Shown: positions 36,220 through 48,006, numbered from the stretch's first letter. The stretch is DNA of 64,000 nucleotides from Auriscalpium vulgare (GCA_019915015.1 JAHBBC010000011.1:1-64000); one strand, 5' to 3'. Notes: generated by a model not told the origin, from the letters alone. Program-made: numbers and translations.

Positions 36220-39200
36220 AGGAACCTGTATGCTCCATTCACAATGATGAACAATTCCTTCCGTGATTCGTACACGGGCAATATGATGCAGAAACACCCG
36301 CTCAAGAATGCCCACAAGCTTAAAGACCAAGACTTGCTCAGATATATGACATCAAGGGCGATTGCTTGTACTCACATCGTACACACGATCCAGAACGTGT
36401 AGAAATTCTTGCTGAAGATGTAGTGCGAGAAGAACATCGGAAGAGGGACTGTTCGGGCCATTAAGTCAGGTATTGGAAATTAGCGCGAAGGATGCGTACC
36501 GAGGACCATGATAATGAAGGTGAGCGTCAGAGAATAAAACGTAGCGCGCTTGAATACGGATTGCATGCTCTTGCGCATCTCCAAATCTTTGTCCGAATAC
36601 ACAACGTCTACAGACTTCACTCGGACGTTAGATGGAACCTTCTCGCCGGTCGAACGCAATGCTAGTCTTCGCGTTGCTCGTATGCTCAACAGCATTCTCC
36701 GGGTCCATAGTTACAGATTCCGGGATCGAATTGACGTCGTCGACGCCGTCATCCAGCATCGCGATGGCCCTGGTCCCAGAAAAATCATAATCTGCAGGAT
36801 CTAGGCAATATTTCAGCGATGAAGATAACAGTGAGGACGGTGCAGCTCACTTATCAACGTGACGACGACCGTGATCACCCCTGAGAACAGCAGGCCCGTG
36901 AGACCCGAGCAGACGGCAGAGTATGGGTTGGCCAGGTTAGTAATGTTGATGGAGCCGTATATCTTCCAGCAGCCAATCATCCAGGCTAGCATACCGAGGA
37001 CAGCACCGGATATTGAACCCGCCAAGACGGCCGCAGCAGTGAGCTTGCTCCAGGTCACTGTGAGACCAATTGGGATGACTGCAGGGCTCAGTACGACGCC
37101 TCTGCAGTATAATTCAGGGCGGAAATGGGAAGAATATCTCGATGATAGACGTACTGTACGTAGAAGAGCTGAAATCGCTGGCATCAATCACACAAAGCGG
37201 AAAATGAGACACAAAGGAACTCACCCAACCTAGATTGATGCCTGCTTTGTTCAGGATGACGGCCCAGCAGCCCATCCAGATCGCCCAAAAACAAATGAAC
37301 GCGTGCGAGACCTTGACGATCTCGCTGCCGCTCGCAGATGGTCGGAAATAGGTCTTGTACAGACTGTCCGTAACACATGTAAGTGGCCAGCGCGCAGCGT
37401 TGTAAACCAGCATGTACACACTCGTACGAGCTTGAAAGCCAAGCAATCAGCAGGGGAAAATATTGTCGGGTCAAAAAACTTACAATAGACTCGAAACTCC
37501 AATGAGCTCGGCGCTCGCAGCAGAAGTCACTGCCATGCTGTTATGGCACGTCAGGCCGATCGAGATCCGGGTCAAAGATTCAGACATACAACACGACCAA
37601 AAGCATTGCAACTGCGCCTCCTTTGCCCATGAGCACGGCAGCTGCTGCAGGCGCCGCGAGACCAGCACTTGCTTGGGTCTCTGAAAGCGGATTCGGGTAC
37701 GTCGGAAACTTTGGCTATGTGTAGTGCGCGGTTAGATGTATACACTGGGAAACTCTCTCGAACGTACGTTGGTGATGAGAGCGCGAGCAGCCAGTCCGAG
37801 GCATGACGCGAAGGCCCATGGCACTGCAAACCAGGACAGTCCGCCGAGCATCTGATGAAGAAAAGTCTTATGATCTCACTCTGTGCGAGTCCGAATTCAA
37901 ACGTCTTACATAGGCTTTCGTTGTCGTATGAGGTGCGCTAGCAATAGCCTACAGCAGAGGTGATGTGAGTGATTGAACTTGCCATATTTTTGAACGTACG
38001 CGCTGCCAATATCCTAGTAGCAAGATGCTCAGTGAAATGCGCGGTGTACAAACGGCGACTGTGAGATGGCACCTTGATCACAGAACACTCCCGAAAATCC
38101 GCTGAGAATCGTCGCGGCGCCGAAAACGAGGCCTTGGTTAGACTTCATGGTAAGATAGCTTCCGTCTTGATTCCCAGTCACGGGCGCATCGATCCCGGCT
38201 TGTTGTAGTAGCGAGTACATACGCCCGATGCTTCCTATTTCCGCGGACGTTGCACTAAAGATGGGGAACCCAAATGATGAGGCAGGTATTGGACAACAGA
38301 GTACTCACTACGTCCGAAATATGAAGATATAGATGATGACAAAGAGAATTATTGTGCGAAGTCGCAGACGAATGTCGCACGGAGGCCTCCGAAGATCACG
38401 TAGACCGCAATGCCGATGGGAAGGAGGATACAAGCCGCGTCGACATTCATACCTGTGAGAGCATTCACAGTTGCTGCACCTCCGACTTCAAGCGCGTCAG
38501 TTGGAAAGAATATGTATCCGAGTTGAAGGAGTACTTACGAAGTAAAGACCCGCTGACGATAAGGATGCAGAGAAAGCCGTAAAAGGTGAAGAGCAGATGC
38601 GGCATCGTGCCGAAGCGAGCTTTCACAATCTGCAGTACATCAATGGGCTTAGTTACTGGGAAAGCGACCGGAGTGGAGACAAACCTCAAGGAAGGTGTGC
38701 GCTCCATTCGCGTTCATCTTCACCTTTGCAGCAACCATGCCGAAGATAGCCAATTGGATTGTACCCCCAACACCGTACCACCTTGAAAGGTGAGTTTTTA
38801 CATGGAAGACCAGTCAAGAATATGAGCAGCTAACCAGGGCCCACTGACACCTGAACCACCAAATGAGTAGTGTCGTAAGATATAAATCATCGACAAAGCG
38901 CACCAAACGTGTATGCGGCGGTACTCGACTGTAAGAGTGTTGCGCTCCAGGTCCACGCACTCACACTAGCCATGTCCGACATTTTCCAGGAAGTTCAAAG
39001 GGCACGAGGCCATGTTTGCTCACATGCCGCAACAGACAAGACCGGGCTGGGAAGCGAACAAGAATCAACACCGCCTCATGTGCGTACGAGGCTCTAGCTT
39101 GCCTTCACGTTTCTAGAGGCACTCTTCAGAAACAAAAGCACATCAAGGCAGGCGCTCAGCTTCGAATGTGAAATGAAGTGAACAGACATACCGAGAACTC

Positions 39201-39450
39201 CTCTGACTTTGATGGCGATATCCCTGAGAACCTTGACTGCAAGAATGTCAAGACGAGCATGATGCCCGCAAAAAAGAAGCCGACGCCTGCAAAAGGAGGA
39301 AGCACACATTTAGCCATCATCATCGTCGCAAGCTGGTTCACCCACCGACGACCACCCCATAGCCCACGCTTTGATCTGCACTTGGTCAGTTCTAGCACAA
39401 GAGCTCAATTGCAGGGAAGACGCACCAAGCAAAGGCTTGAAGTCAGACAT
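36220..39450 (-). CDS. DUR3: Urea/polyamine:H+ symporter, SSS family (DUR3)
   Basis: A gene of 15 or more short exons. ATG at 39450 opens MSDFKPLL; GT-AG introns join DQSVGYGVVVG, VGFFFAGIMLVLTFLQSRF, SEEF, SASRNVK, PGLVCCG, IVSAWTWSATLLQSSTAAYTFG and VSGPWWYGVGGTIQLAIFGMV. Then come VKMNANGAHTFLE, GMNVDAACILLPIGIAVYVI, FGGLRATFVCDFAHT, YLTMKSNQGLVFGAATILSG, YWQRAIAS, KAYMLGGLSWFAVPW, VAMLLVVFMAVTSAASAELI, FICFWAIWMGCWAVILN and WMIGCWKIYGSINITNLA. The C-terminal half ends with VPLPMFFSHYIF and CIILPVYESRKEL. This is the sodium:solute symporter fold of DUR3, plasma-membrane urea uptake. One intron (39,047-39,102) appears to be GC-AG. The 3' end is unresolved; the window start given is where similarity stops. 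Confidence 0.8.
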
Positions 39451-39965
39451 CCCCACCGACAACATCCGTCCTACCTGCAACAGTGAAGTGTCGCGGCAAG
39501 AGGCAAGATATAGCCGTCAGAGCGAGAGGCTGACCCGACATAAAAAGACACCCAGATGCGCACCCATTACGACATAGATAACATCAACGATCAACAGATC
39601 TGCCTTTCCCAACAAGCGCAGGAATCGTGGGGTTCGCATTATGCTTTGGCAGCTGTTGTACCTCGGGCTACGAGCGCGTCTGACAGACAACATGTTGCTG
39701 CGAGCGTCATACCCAACTTACATTCAGCTTTAACGACAAGGAAAGCTGTCCAGACATAACTTACCATGTTTGTACCGCGGATAAGCAGCGCTGATAGAAG
39801 CGACACCATGCTGCTTCGACAACCTAATCTGGAACGCACTTCTCAGAGTCGTAGAACCCCTGCGTCAGCTGATTGCCTCAAGGCCAGATATTTCCTCCAC
39901 TCAAGTCTTCTGTGGTTCTATTTCGTGGCAGACCTGGCGCTACAATGACTACTCGATAATCAGGG
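39451..39965. other. Spacer, nothing recognised
   Basis: Lies between the DUR3 start and the 3' end of the aldo-keto reductase gene, both minus. It should contain the DUR3 promoter; no GATA cluster could be asserted by eye. Confidence 0.35.
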
Positions 39966-41715
39966 CTAGGGATGGCCCAAGATTGGCATGGGTGTATAGG
40001 GCTCCTCAAGGAATTTGATTTCTTCTTCAGTGATCTCTACGTCGAAGGCGCCTGAACAGGACGTGAGCGTTGCGACAAGACCGACGACGATACGACCGTG
40101 CATACCGAGCAAGTCGTGCAGGTTGTCCAGGCTCGTAGTGCCGACAACAGGCGCGGCCACGGCTATGTGCAACAATTTGTCGGTGATCGAGATGACAAGG
40201 AACATGAGACGGACCATCCTTCGCCATGATCCACGCTAGCGACAACTGACCCATCGTGGCGCCCTTCTCCTTCGCGAGCTTGGCTACCCTATTTCAAAGG
40301 TGGCATGCACGGGTCAGAACCACGCGGGGACCCAGAATGTGCATCAACGAACCGTTTGATGATCTTCTCTCCGCCAGAATTCTCCAAGTACATGGCGTGC
40401 CACCTGCAAGCACGCTCAGCAACGCCGTAAGACTGGAGCTCTTCGAGCGTACCGATCGAATGCCCCGCGCTTCGTCTTGTCTTGGTCGGGCGGACGCGCA
40501 AGCAGGCCGCGACCAAGCGGTGACCACGGGATGGACGCGACGCCGAAATGCTGCGCAAGGAAGTTGCATAAGATTGCTCCTGTCGAGAAGAGGTATCGCA
40601 CCTTCAAGCTCGGCATCATCTCGCGCTCTTCTTCCCGATAGAGCAGATTGTAATGGTTTTGCATAGAAATGAACGGTGTCAAGTTATGTGCGATGGCGTA
40701 GTCTGCATTGAGTATCAATAGATTATGCGCTGGATTGAAAGGGAAGACATACTCTGCATAACGTGAACTTTAAAATGATCGAGATTGTCAGAAATCAAAG
40801 GCCAAAAAAAGAGCCGGCGGACAGGACATACATTGCCAAGCGAAGCACGAACTCATTCCGATGTACCTCGCCCACCCCTTCTGCACGACATCATGGAGGG
40901 CTTGCATCTACAGATCCCGTCAGATAGAAACACGCACCTGCGCCTCAGGGACATACGGTTTCTTCGATAGGGGTGTCTGGGTCGAAGCGGTGGCCTACGA
41001 GAATGACACGGCATGAGTCCTAGTCATCCACGATGCAGAGGCATGTCCACACATTGGAGTACATCAATGTAGTCGAGCTGGAGACGCTGAAGGCTGTCTT
41101 GCACGGAGTCAAATATGTGCTTGCGGCTCAGGCCCTCCTGGTTCACGTAGCCAAAGTCCTCGGGGCTTTTGTCGCGGTACCGCTCGGTCACCGTTTGCGT
41201 GACAAGACCATGTACCTAACGAGACAGATTCATGGTCAAATATTCATCTAACAAGGGGCCTACATACCTTGGTCATGACAACAATCTCATCACGGGGGAG
41301 GTGATGCTGCTTGATCGCTTTTCCAAGGACAATCTCGGACAATCCCATGGAGTAGATCTAGAGTGAATCGTCAACGAACAGACTTGGAAGCAATACAAAA
41401 AGATGCGTACGTTTGCCGTGTCGAATGTCTGGATTCCCGCGTCGTAGCTGAGAGGTGTTGCTCAGGTCAACGGGCAGACACCGTGGTGTCCAGCTTACGC
41501 AGCCTTGATGTGCTTGACGCCCTCTTCTTCATTAAGCACCCAGGGCATCCATTCCGGCGTACCGTACGACATGCAACCAAGGATGATCTTGGATACCTTC
41601 AATCCCGACGAGCCCAAACGCACTGAGTGGAGATTAGAACACGGACGAACGAGACTCAGCAGTGCGAGTACGCACCGTACGGAACGCGCCGGCTCGACAC
41701 TTTCGAGCTCTCCAT
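39966..41715 (-). CDS. Aldo-keto reductase
   Basis: Spliced from about eight exons. ATG at 41715 gives [13 protein letters not shown], then an intron, then [58 protein letters not shown] (catalytic-type Tyr), [71 protein letters not shown] and [12 protein letters not shown]. The NADPH-binding C-terminal [17 protein letters not shown] joins by a GT-AG intron to [18 protein letters not shown] and ends MPILGHP. It resembles the aryl-alcohol dehydrogenase/YakC-like AKR group, NADPH-dependent carbonyl reduction. Apparent frame breaks near 40,050-40,200 are two introns (gtccgt...atag and gtatgc...tcag). Confidence 0.8.
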
Positions 41716-42254
41716 ATCGCTTGATTGGTCACGGTAGGCTTTTTTGAGAACTGCGAGATTGGTCCTGACTTGATTCAAGATGATGCAGACGTCCTCGCTC
41801 GCTGCAGGGAGACCAGGTAGTCGCGCCCGAACTGATCACACGATCATGCCGTCGAAAATGGTGACACGTGCAGATGAAGGAAGCGCGCTCTAGTGCCAGT
41901 TCAGCGCCAGTTGAAAGTTTATGTATTCATGAGGTAGTATTGAAGTACTGATCAAAGCTTTCAAGCTAGCTTGAAGGACTACTACTTAGGGAGACCAGGA
42001 AGGGCATTAGCAGCGCGTCGGACACTGCCCAAGCAAGACCAAGCAACGACGTGGGCCTCCTGCGAGCTATCCCGGTGCCGGATACACCAGTTACCGAGCC
42101 CGCCACGCACTGGCATCTCAGACTGCGATATGCTTGTCCCCAGCGTTCTCTGCTCCCCCAGATCCATCCCGCCGAGTCCGCCACACACCTCAATCATGTT
42201 GATCTCACCGCCCTTGCAGCACTCACACGCTACCGCCCGAACGGTTGCAGTGGC
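41716..42254. other. Divergent promoter region
   Basis: 540 bp between the start of the aldo-keto reductase (minus) and the small acidic protein gene (plus). No coding frame supported. Confidence 0.4.
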
Positions 42255-42856
42255 ATGTCTGAACCCACCCGTACCAGTCCCGCCGCCGCCTCCGCCTCGG
42301 CGCAGACACAGTCTACCACCGTGAATCTCTGGGATATCGACGTACACCCTTCAACAGATTTCTCTGTCTCATGTTTGCTAATTATGCGTCTCAGGACCTG
42401 GACAGGCACACTGTGCACCTTGCGGCGCAGGTGAAGCGCAAGCACCGTGACACTGTGCCCCCCCAGCCGTCCGAAGAAGACATGCTGCCCTGCCGAAAGC
42501 GGGCCAAGGCAGACCACCCGACAGCAGGCGCCTCAGAGCAGCACGATCCCCTCACCCGCACTCACACACCGTCGGCATCCCGCCTGCGCTCCAGTCATCG
42601 TGACTCTGCCCCACTCTCAGACCCCGCGCTGCCCAGCGGCGCGGTGGATCTGTCGATGCTATATGACGCGCTACTGTCCCTCAGGACCGATCTGCGGAGG
42701 CTCATCGCTGTGGTGGAGGGAGAGGACGTGGAGGACGACGATTTTGAAGACGACAACGATGAAGAGAAGAATGGGGATGCGAGTGCCGACGGGGCGGCTG
42801 TCGGGCGCGGCACGGCAGCCAGTACGGATGCGCGGCGCGCACCAAAGTCCAGTTGA
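42255..42856 (+). CDS. Small acidic, probably nuclear protein of unknown family
   Basis: Two exons: MSEPTRTSPAAASASAQTQS and TTVNLWDID, then a 52-53 bp intron (gtacac...tctcag) in phase to DLDRHTVHLAAQVKRKHRDT. The mid-region holds a basic cluster (PCRKRAKAD, a plausible nuclear signal) and a helix (LSMLYDALLSLRTDLRRLIAVVEG) that could pair as a coiled coil. The end is strongly acidic (EDVEDDDFEDDNDEEK). I do not recognise the family. The splice phase and the ordered helix argue for a real gene of about 180 residues. Confidence 0.55.
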
Positions 42857-43221
42857 GTGGCACGATGTTCGCTATGTAACCACAATTTGTGTGTTCTTGT
42901 CTTCTTGCTTTTCATCGCGCGCGCCAGCGAGCCTTCCTTCATTGATTGTATCATACCACACCACAACTGCCCATACTGTACATACTGCATCCAAGTCATA
43001 GCTCCATAAAAATGCATGAATGCGGTCAGCTTCAAATTGAGAGTATCGTTGCGGGCGTGACCCCGCGCAGTTGTCTCCTGAGGCATGGATCGCAAACGCA
43101 CGGCGCAAGTGAGACAGCGTTGCGAGGGCCAATGAATGCAAGACAGAATACCTTTGATGATTTCTGAGCGGTACGTGGGCGATGAAAGGCAGAAGACGAC
43201 GCGTGGCGGAGCATGGGGGTA

Positions 43222-43265
43222 CATCAGCAAAAGTGACGAAATATTATGGTGTTTATATTGAGTTA
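43222..43265 (+). repeat. 44 bp direct repeat, left copy
   Basis: Identical to 43,566-43,609; begins CATCAGCAAAAGTGACGAAA and ends TATTGAGTTA. Confidence 0.9.
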
Positions 43266-43565
43266 TACTGATATTGCCATGCAGATAAGGCAAGATAAGA
43301 TATTCGGGCGCAGCCATTACTACTGTCTGAGCAGGGTATATGCACCCGATCTCTTTCACAAACACACAATCATACTGTCTGTATAGCTCATGTGTAGTAC
43401 TGGGACCTGTTGAGCTGGTCCTTTTTCCAGAATGGAGTCATCGCTATTTGAAGGGAAGTAATATAACCTCATATAATGTAATATAAGATTCTGGGGCTTT
43501 TGCTGATGTACGAGGAGATGAGCGCACGTGCGCGGAGATGAGCTCTCAGCTCTCAGCTCATAGTG

Positions 43566-43609
43566 CATCAGCAAAAGTGACGAAATATTATGGTGTTTAT
43601 ATTGAGTTA
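43566..43609 (+). repeat. 44 bp direct repeat, right copy
   Basis: Perfect copy of 43,222-43,265. Its last two bases overlap the start of dispersed-repeat copy C. Confidence 0.9.
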
Positions 43610-43650
43610 CTCGAAACGCGCCCCGGGGGCCGTCACCTTGCTCAGATGCA
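43608..43650 (+). repeat. Dispersed repeat, copy C (5' part only)
   Basis: Begins TACTCGAAACGCGCCC like copies A and B, followed by GGGGGCCGT, ACCTTGCT and GATGCA. Similarity then stops. Confidence 0.7.
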
Positions 43651-43919
43651 TATGCACGGATGAGTGCAGCACTCGAGCGATCTGATGTAGACTAAGTACG
43701 CCGCTTGGTGCTCTGGATCGAGTTCTGCAAGCAGAAGCGCAGGCAACTATTGTCTCGGCTTCAATTTCACAGCTTCTGAGCCACTAAACAAACGAAAGTG
43801 TGACTAGAGAGAGGAACATTGTACGGCTCGTAGCTATAGGGGAGAGAAGCTGCGCGAAAGACTAGCAGTGGCGAGTCGTAAAGAGCGGAAGTAAGGGCGT
43901 CCGCCGTCGAGAGGTCTCG

Positions 43920-44232
43920 GGGCTACCCAATCGAGTCGATATTGCGGTCGGCATGAAGGTGATGGTGACCCTCAACGTACAGGCAAACCTTGGCATCGCA
44001 AATGGGGTGCGGGGAACGACCCATGTCATTTTCCTAGATGAGGAGGAAGATGAGCATGTCGGCGCTGACAGTCGCGTCACTTTGCAGCACGTACTGGCAT
44101 ACTTACATCCTCGTCAAACTGGACCGAACACTGGACCGAACACGGCTGCCCCAGCTGCAAGGCCTGAGTGAATATGTGGTCCCGATTGTTTCTGCCCGCA
44201 AGACATCCATCAGGGTACCCCCTCCCCTGTGA
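43920..44232 (+). pseudogene. Helitron/Pif1-type helicase C-terminal fragment
   Basis: The frame reads LPNRVDIAVGMKVMVTLNVQ and ANLGIANGVRGT, the conserved C-terminal block of Pif1-like helicases carried by Helitrons, then LQHVLAYL. The expected continuation (YILVKLDRT, LPQLQGLSEYVVPI) is present but in another frame, after what looks like a 4 bp TTAC duplication near 44,100. Everything upstream, including Walker motifs and the Rep nuclease, is absent. This is a 5'-truncated, frameshifted remnant. Confidence 0.7.
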
Positions 44233-44738
44233 TCAGCACCAATTACTTCTCATTAGCTCTTATGAGTGCTCAATGAGCAGGAGGCCCAATTAGCTTACCC
44301 CCCACTTTTATGAGCATTTATTACAGCTAATGACCTGTTACACCTTGCTCAAAGTTGCTTGCTAGCAGGCCATCCAACGATTTCATTGTAGCTCATAAGC
44401 ACTCATTATCACTCATAGAAGCCAGATAAATCACATTTGATTTCAGGTAATTAAAGGATATAAGAGACAATAAGCAACTGCAAGCAAGCAGCCCGGATGG
44501 GCAAAAATAAGCACCAGTGAGCACATAGTAGGAGGAATGAACTAAATGGGGGACACAGCAGGTCATGTACACCGCCAGGGAATGAAGCTAGACATTTGAA
44601 TAGGGCAAGACCCGAGGAATAAGGCAATAGGGGGCAGAGAGTGTGGCCGATAGCACAGCTAGTCGAAGGATGCTGCAATCTTGGAGGTGTCAACGCGTCG
44701 TCCTGATCCACCCCTCATGCCGCTGCACACGAAGGAGG
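44233..44738. other. AT-richer spacer with repeated CTCAT/ATGAG motifs
   Basis: Multiple TTATGAG, CTCATAA and CACTCAT segments occur at 44,256-44,420 on both strands, forming an imperfect inverted arrangement. No gene. It follows the helicase remnant and could be transposon tail sequence. Confidence 0.35.
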
Positions 44739-47146
44739 TTAGTTGACAATCACGGCGACGAACACGAACAGCGGGAACACGCACGAGGCCGCCTTGAAGA
44801 GGTGGGCCATGAGGGCGGAGAACTTGGCAGGGTCGTCAAGTCGAATTTGCTCGAGGGCGTCGACATGCTCCAGATACACCCCCGTGTACTTGTTGGCCTC
44901 GAACTCCAGGTGTGTTGGTTGCGATCCCAATGAGTAACAGTCGAGGGCAACGTAGACCTATATTATATGTAAAGGATGAACGTCAGTACTAGGCATGTTA
45001 CTTCAATGTGCACGCACCGTGGTAGACGCAAGAGCGACCATGGCGATGGGGAGCTCGGGTTTGTTGCCAGCGCCGGCAGCTTGATACTTCTTCTCGTTGA
45101 ACCGAACGGCGGCCTTCGTGCCGAAGAAGGAGTTGTGCAGGACGGTGATGATGGCCGGGTGGCAGTAGGGGCGCGTCGTGTCAAAGCGTTCGTTCTGTCC
45201 GGCGCCCATGCTCGTTAGCGAGGGACATTTAGCATAAGAAGCACGTACTGCGGCTGCACCGTTACTCGGGTAAGTATACATCCTAGGATGATTCTGCGGA
45301 TCCGTGAGCCTGTGGATATGTCGGACGAAGCGGGCTGCAGGGATCGTGGTGAGTTCGTACGTGTTCATAACGCACTGGTCCGCCACTAGCTTCACTTTGC
45401 CCCGAAGGTTTGAGATGCGGCCGTCGGTCTAGGCAGCATGAGGCAGGAAGATAAACCGTTAGCACGATCCTGCAATAGAGAGCGAAAGTGAAACGTACAA
45501 TGCGCGCCATGCTATCTGCGTATTCAGGGTCCTCCCTCAGCTTGTTCTCGATCGCCACGTGCCCGAGTGCCTTGGCCGCATCCAGGAGGGCTTGTCTGAG
45601 GAGAGGAGGGCGTTTGATTTGCGTTGGAAAGGCGTTCTTGAAGCAGATGAACTCCGGCATTTCATGCTTGTTGGCGTGCTGTATGACCTTAGTGACCGTC
45701 GCCGGTTGCGCGCGTATCTTGATCTTCGACCCTCCCTGCGCTGGGACGACCTCCACCTGGGACTTCATCGTGGTTCCGTCACTGTCGTCAACGCCGGCCG
45801 ACGACACGCTGACGGCACGAGAGGCCGCCAACACGCTGACGGCGCGAGAGGCCGATGACACGCTGACGGCGCGAGAGGCCGCAACGGATGGCATGCCCTC
45901 CGTACCCTTGTCTGCAGCGGATGAGGCCTGTAGGGAGGCTGGGGGGGAAGCTGCGGTCGACGGGTCGTCCTCGAGAGCACCGCCGGACCCGTCCAAAGGC
46001 GTGACGTGGCGGTTGTCGTCCTTGTATACACGCCGGACGTCAGTTACATCGTACATGATAGCGAGCCCACCACATACCTGCGTGTAATAGGCGGGCAAAC
46101 TATCCTCCTCCTCCTCTGACTCGGAGTCCACGCGCAGCCAGGCTCGTGGGGGTCCGCGTGTAGGGTGCATTCTGGCGCTCTTCGGCGCCTTGCCAGCAGG
46201 CGCCGAAGCTTCTGTGAGCGCCTTCGGCTTCACGGCCTCGGACGTCCACCTAGGAATCTAAGAAAGGCAACTTTCAGGCGCTGAACGGGCAGGCAGTGAA
46301 GATGATGTTCTCACCGCGACTTCGAACTGGATGTCCAGCGCCTTCAACTTTCCTTTCCCTCGAGGCTTTGCAGCAGCCGCTTGACCCGCGCCGCCATCCG
46401 CCTCGGTGCTGGCGTCGACGGCGCCGAAGACCTCGTCGTCTTCAGGAACTACGTCGGACGCGGACTCGTCTTCGTCTGCAGGCGGGGTGCCTTCATCTTC
46501 ACGCTCAGAAGCTTCTGTATAATGCAAGGTATGGGCGTGCATTGTGAGCCTCATTTCTGTGTGTCCTGATGGATGTGTTTCACAGCTTACCTGACTCGCT
46601 GACGTTGATGACTGGCACCGCGTCGACGGGGACCGCGTCGGAGCCTGACGCATGGCTGCGCGCCGCTGGTTTGCTGGTGAGCACTACTAGCAGTGTGTAG
46701 TATGTCACACAGACTTACCACCCTTCCGTTTCTTTGCAGCAGGGGCCGCCACGTCGGCGTCGGCTGTCTTTCGCTTCTTCGTTGCGGTCGCTTTGGCCCG
46801 GCCCGCTGGCGTCTCGCGCGCGGCGGCCACCTTGGGGTTTCTTCCTTTCGCAGCTGCCCCTGTGGAGTCAACAATCAGCAAGAGGCAGAAAGTGCGCGCT
46901 GACAACGCACCGCCCTCGCCCGCTGCGACTTTCGCCGTTGTCTCGGCTGCTGCTGCGGCAGCTGAAGACACGCACTATGGTGAGTTTGACTCGTACAGCA
47001 AACATGGTGAGCGCGGACGACTTGCCTTTTTCTGACAGTTTGCGTGGTCTGACGCTGACTTTTTCGACCGTGACGGTGTCAGCAGGCCCCTTGTTCTTGG
47101 ACACAGCCGCTTTGGGCTGCTTCGCCTTCTTTTTGCCACCAGGCAT
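44739..47146 (-). CDS. DUF6532-type basidiomycete protein
   Basis: A multi-exon gene of about 640-700 residues. The N-terminus (MPGGKKKAKQPKAAVSKNKG) and next exons are Lys/Ala/Pro-rich and basic, then acidic (SEREDEGTPPADEDESASD, SESEEEEDSL), suggesting a nuclear, disordered region; one exon holds an AVSVSSAS repeat. The C-terminal ~300 residues show the DUF6532 pattern: PEFICFKNAFPTQIKRPPLL, ALGHVAIENKLREDPEYADSM, TDGRISNLRGKVKLVADQCV, YCHPAIITVLHNSFFG, PELPIAMVALASTTVYVALD, FEANKYTGVYLEHVDALEQI and FSALMAHLFKAAS. This family is expanded in Agaricomycetes, often near transposons; its function is unknown. Divergent from the zinc-finger gene, ~180 bp between starts. Confidence 0.7.
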
Positions 47147-47326
47147 GACTGTAAGGAGCGGGAGGGACGAAGGTAGGGACAGGTGGGCCGAGGCAGATGC
47201 GGGCAAAAAAAATTCATCAACGCGTGAGCCCCTTCCAACATTTTATACGGCGCACCATACGCTGACTCAGGGTGCAGCCGTTGCCATATCCTCATCATGC
47301 CGCGCCACTCCGTCCATCATTTCTCA

Positions 47327-47993
47327 ATGTCCTCCAACCTCCCGACAACTCCTCGCCGTCGACGCCGCAGGCCGGCGCAGGGCGATGCAGATATGGGCAC
47401 CGCAGGTGTCATGTGTCCTGGCTGTGAAGGCTGGTTCTCGCAGTCAGGCCTGTCGAAACACCTCCGGCTCACCACAGATGTCGTATGCGCCGCCCTTCGC
47501 AACAAACTGCCCGATCTAGTCGAGCGTACGGCCGCGCCAGCCACTCATGAACGTGCTATGTCACTTCACAGAACCCCATCCCCTTCTCCACAGCCTGGCC
47601 CTTCCAACTACCGTCAAGACACCCCTGCTCCTGACGCGGCTCGCGCATCGGACATGGACGCGTCCGCTGCTATCCCAGGTTGGTAATGTTAGCTGTTTGC
47701 CTCGTGTCTGTCTCGCTCATGCTCTTCCTCAGCCATCCACTGGCCTTCGAGCCCTGACCGCGCATCGTCCGTTGCAGATGAGGAGGATGCTTTTGCGTGG
47801 GGCGACGATGATGATCGCGCAGTCGCGGACCTCCCTGCAGACTCTGACGAAGAAGAAGACGACCAGTCAGCGAACGAAGACGACGTAGACGAAGACCCCG
47901 GCTGTAATAGCTTGATGATAGACTTAACAATCCCTCGGGATGAACGCGACCCGTGTGCTCGTATTGGCAACGATGGATGCGTACAAAAGTGAG
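47327..47993 (+). CDS. Zinc-finger protein resembling a Plavaka/KDZ transposase N-terminus (short)
   Basis: Two exons: MSSNLPTTPRRRRRRP, then a finger VMCPGCEGWFSQSGLSKHLR...C (CxxC, then H and C), a Ser/Pro-rich stretch, and a GT-AG intron (gttggt...cctcag) near 47,681-47,734 into AIHWPSSPDRASSVADEED and a long acidic run ending CVQK. A finger of this sort followed by an acidic linker is common at the N-terminus of fungal CACTA-type (Plavaka) transposases, but no catalytic part follows; the frame ends at 47,993. Either a stand-alone protein or a truncated transposase. An in-frame ATG also lies at 47,297. Confidence 0.55.
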
Positions 47994-48006
47994 TGGATGT
48001 AGTCGT

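Larger units (their letters stand above)
42857..43919. other. Boundary between gene space and the transposon-rich segment
   Basis: No gene. It holds a 44 bp perfect direct repeat (43,222-43,265 and 43,566-43,609) and the partial third copy of the dispersed repeat. Confidence 0.5.

Noticed and set aside
36220..39450. DUR3 as a pseudogene because blocks sit in different frames
   Set aside because: Every frame change checked in the 5' half and at the 3' end coincides with GT-AG or GC-AG intron ends.
39966..40260. Frameshift in the aldo-keto reductase C-terminus
   Set aside because: Two short introns account for the frame changes and restore the family sequence.
42595..43365. 256-codon minus frame
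   Set aside because: Mostly antisense to the small acidic protein gene and extends into repeat DNA; no motif.
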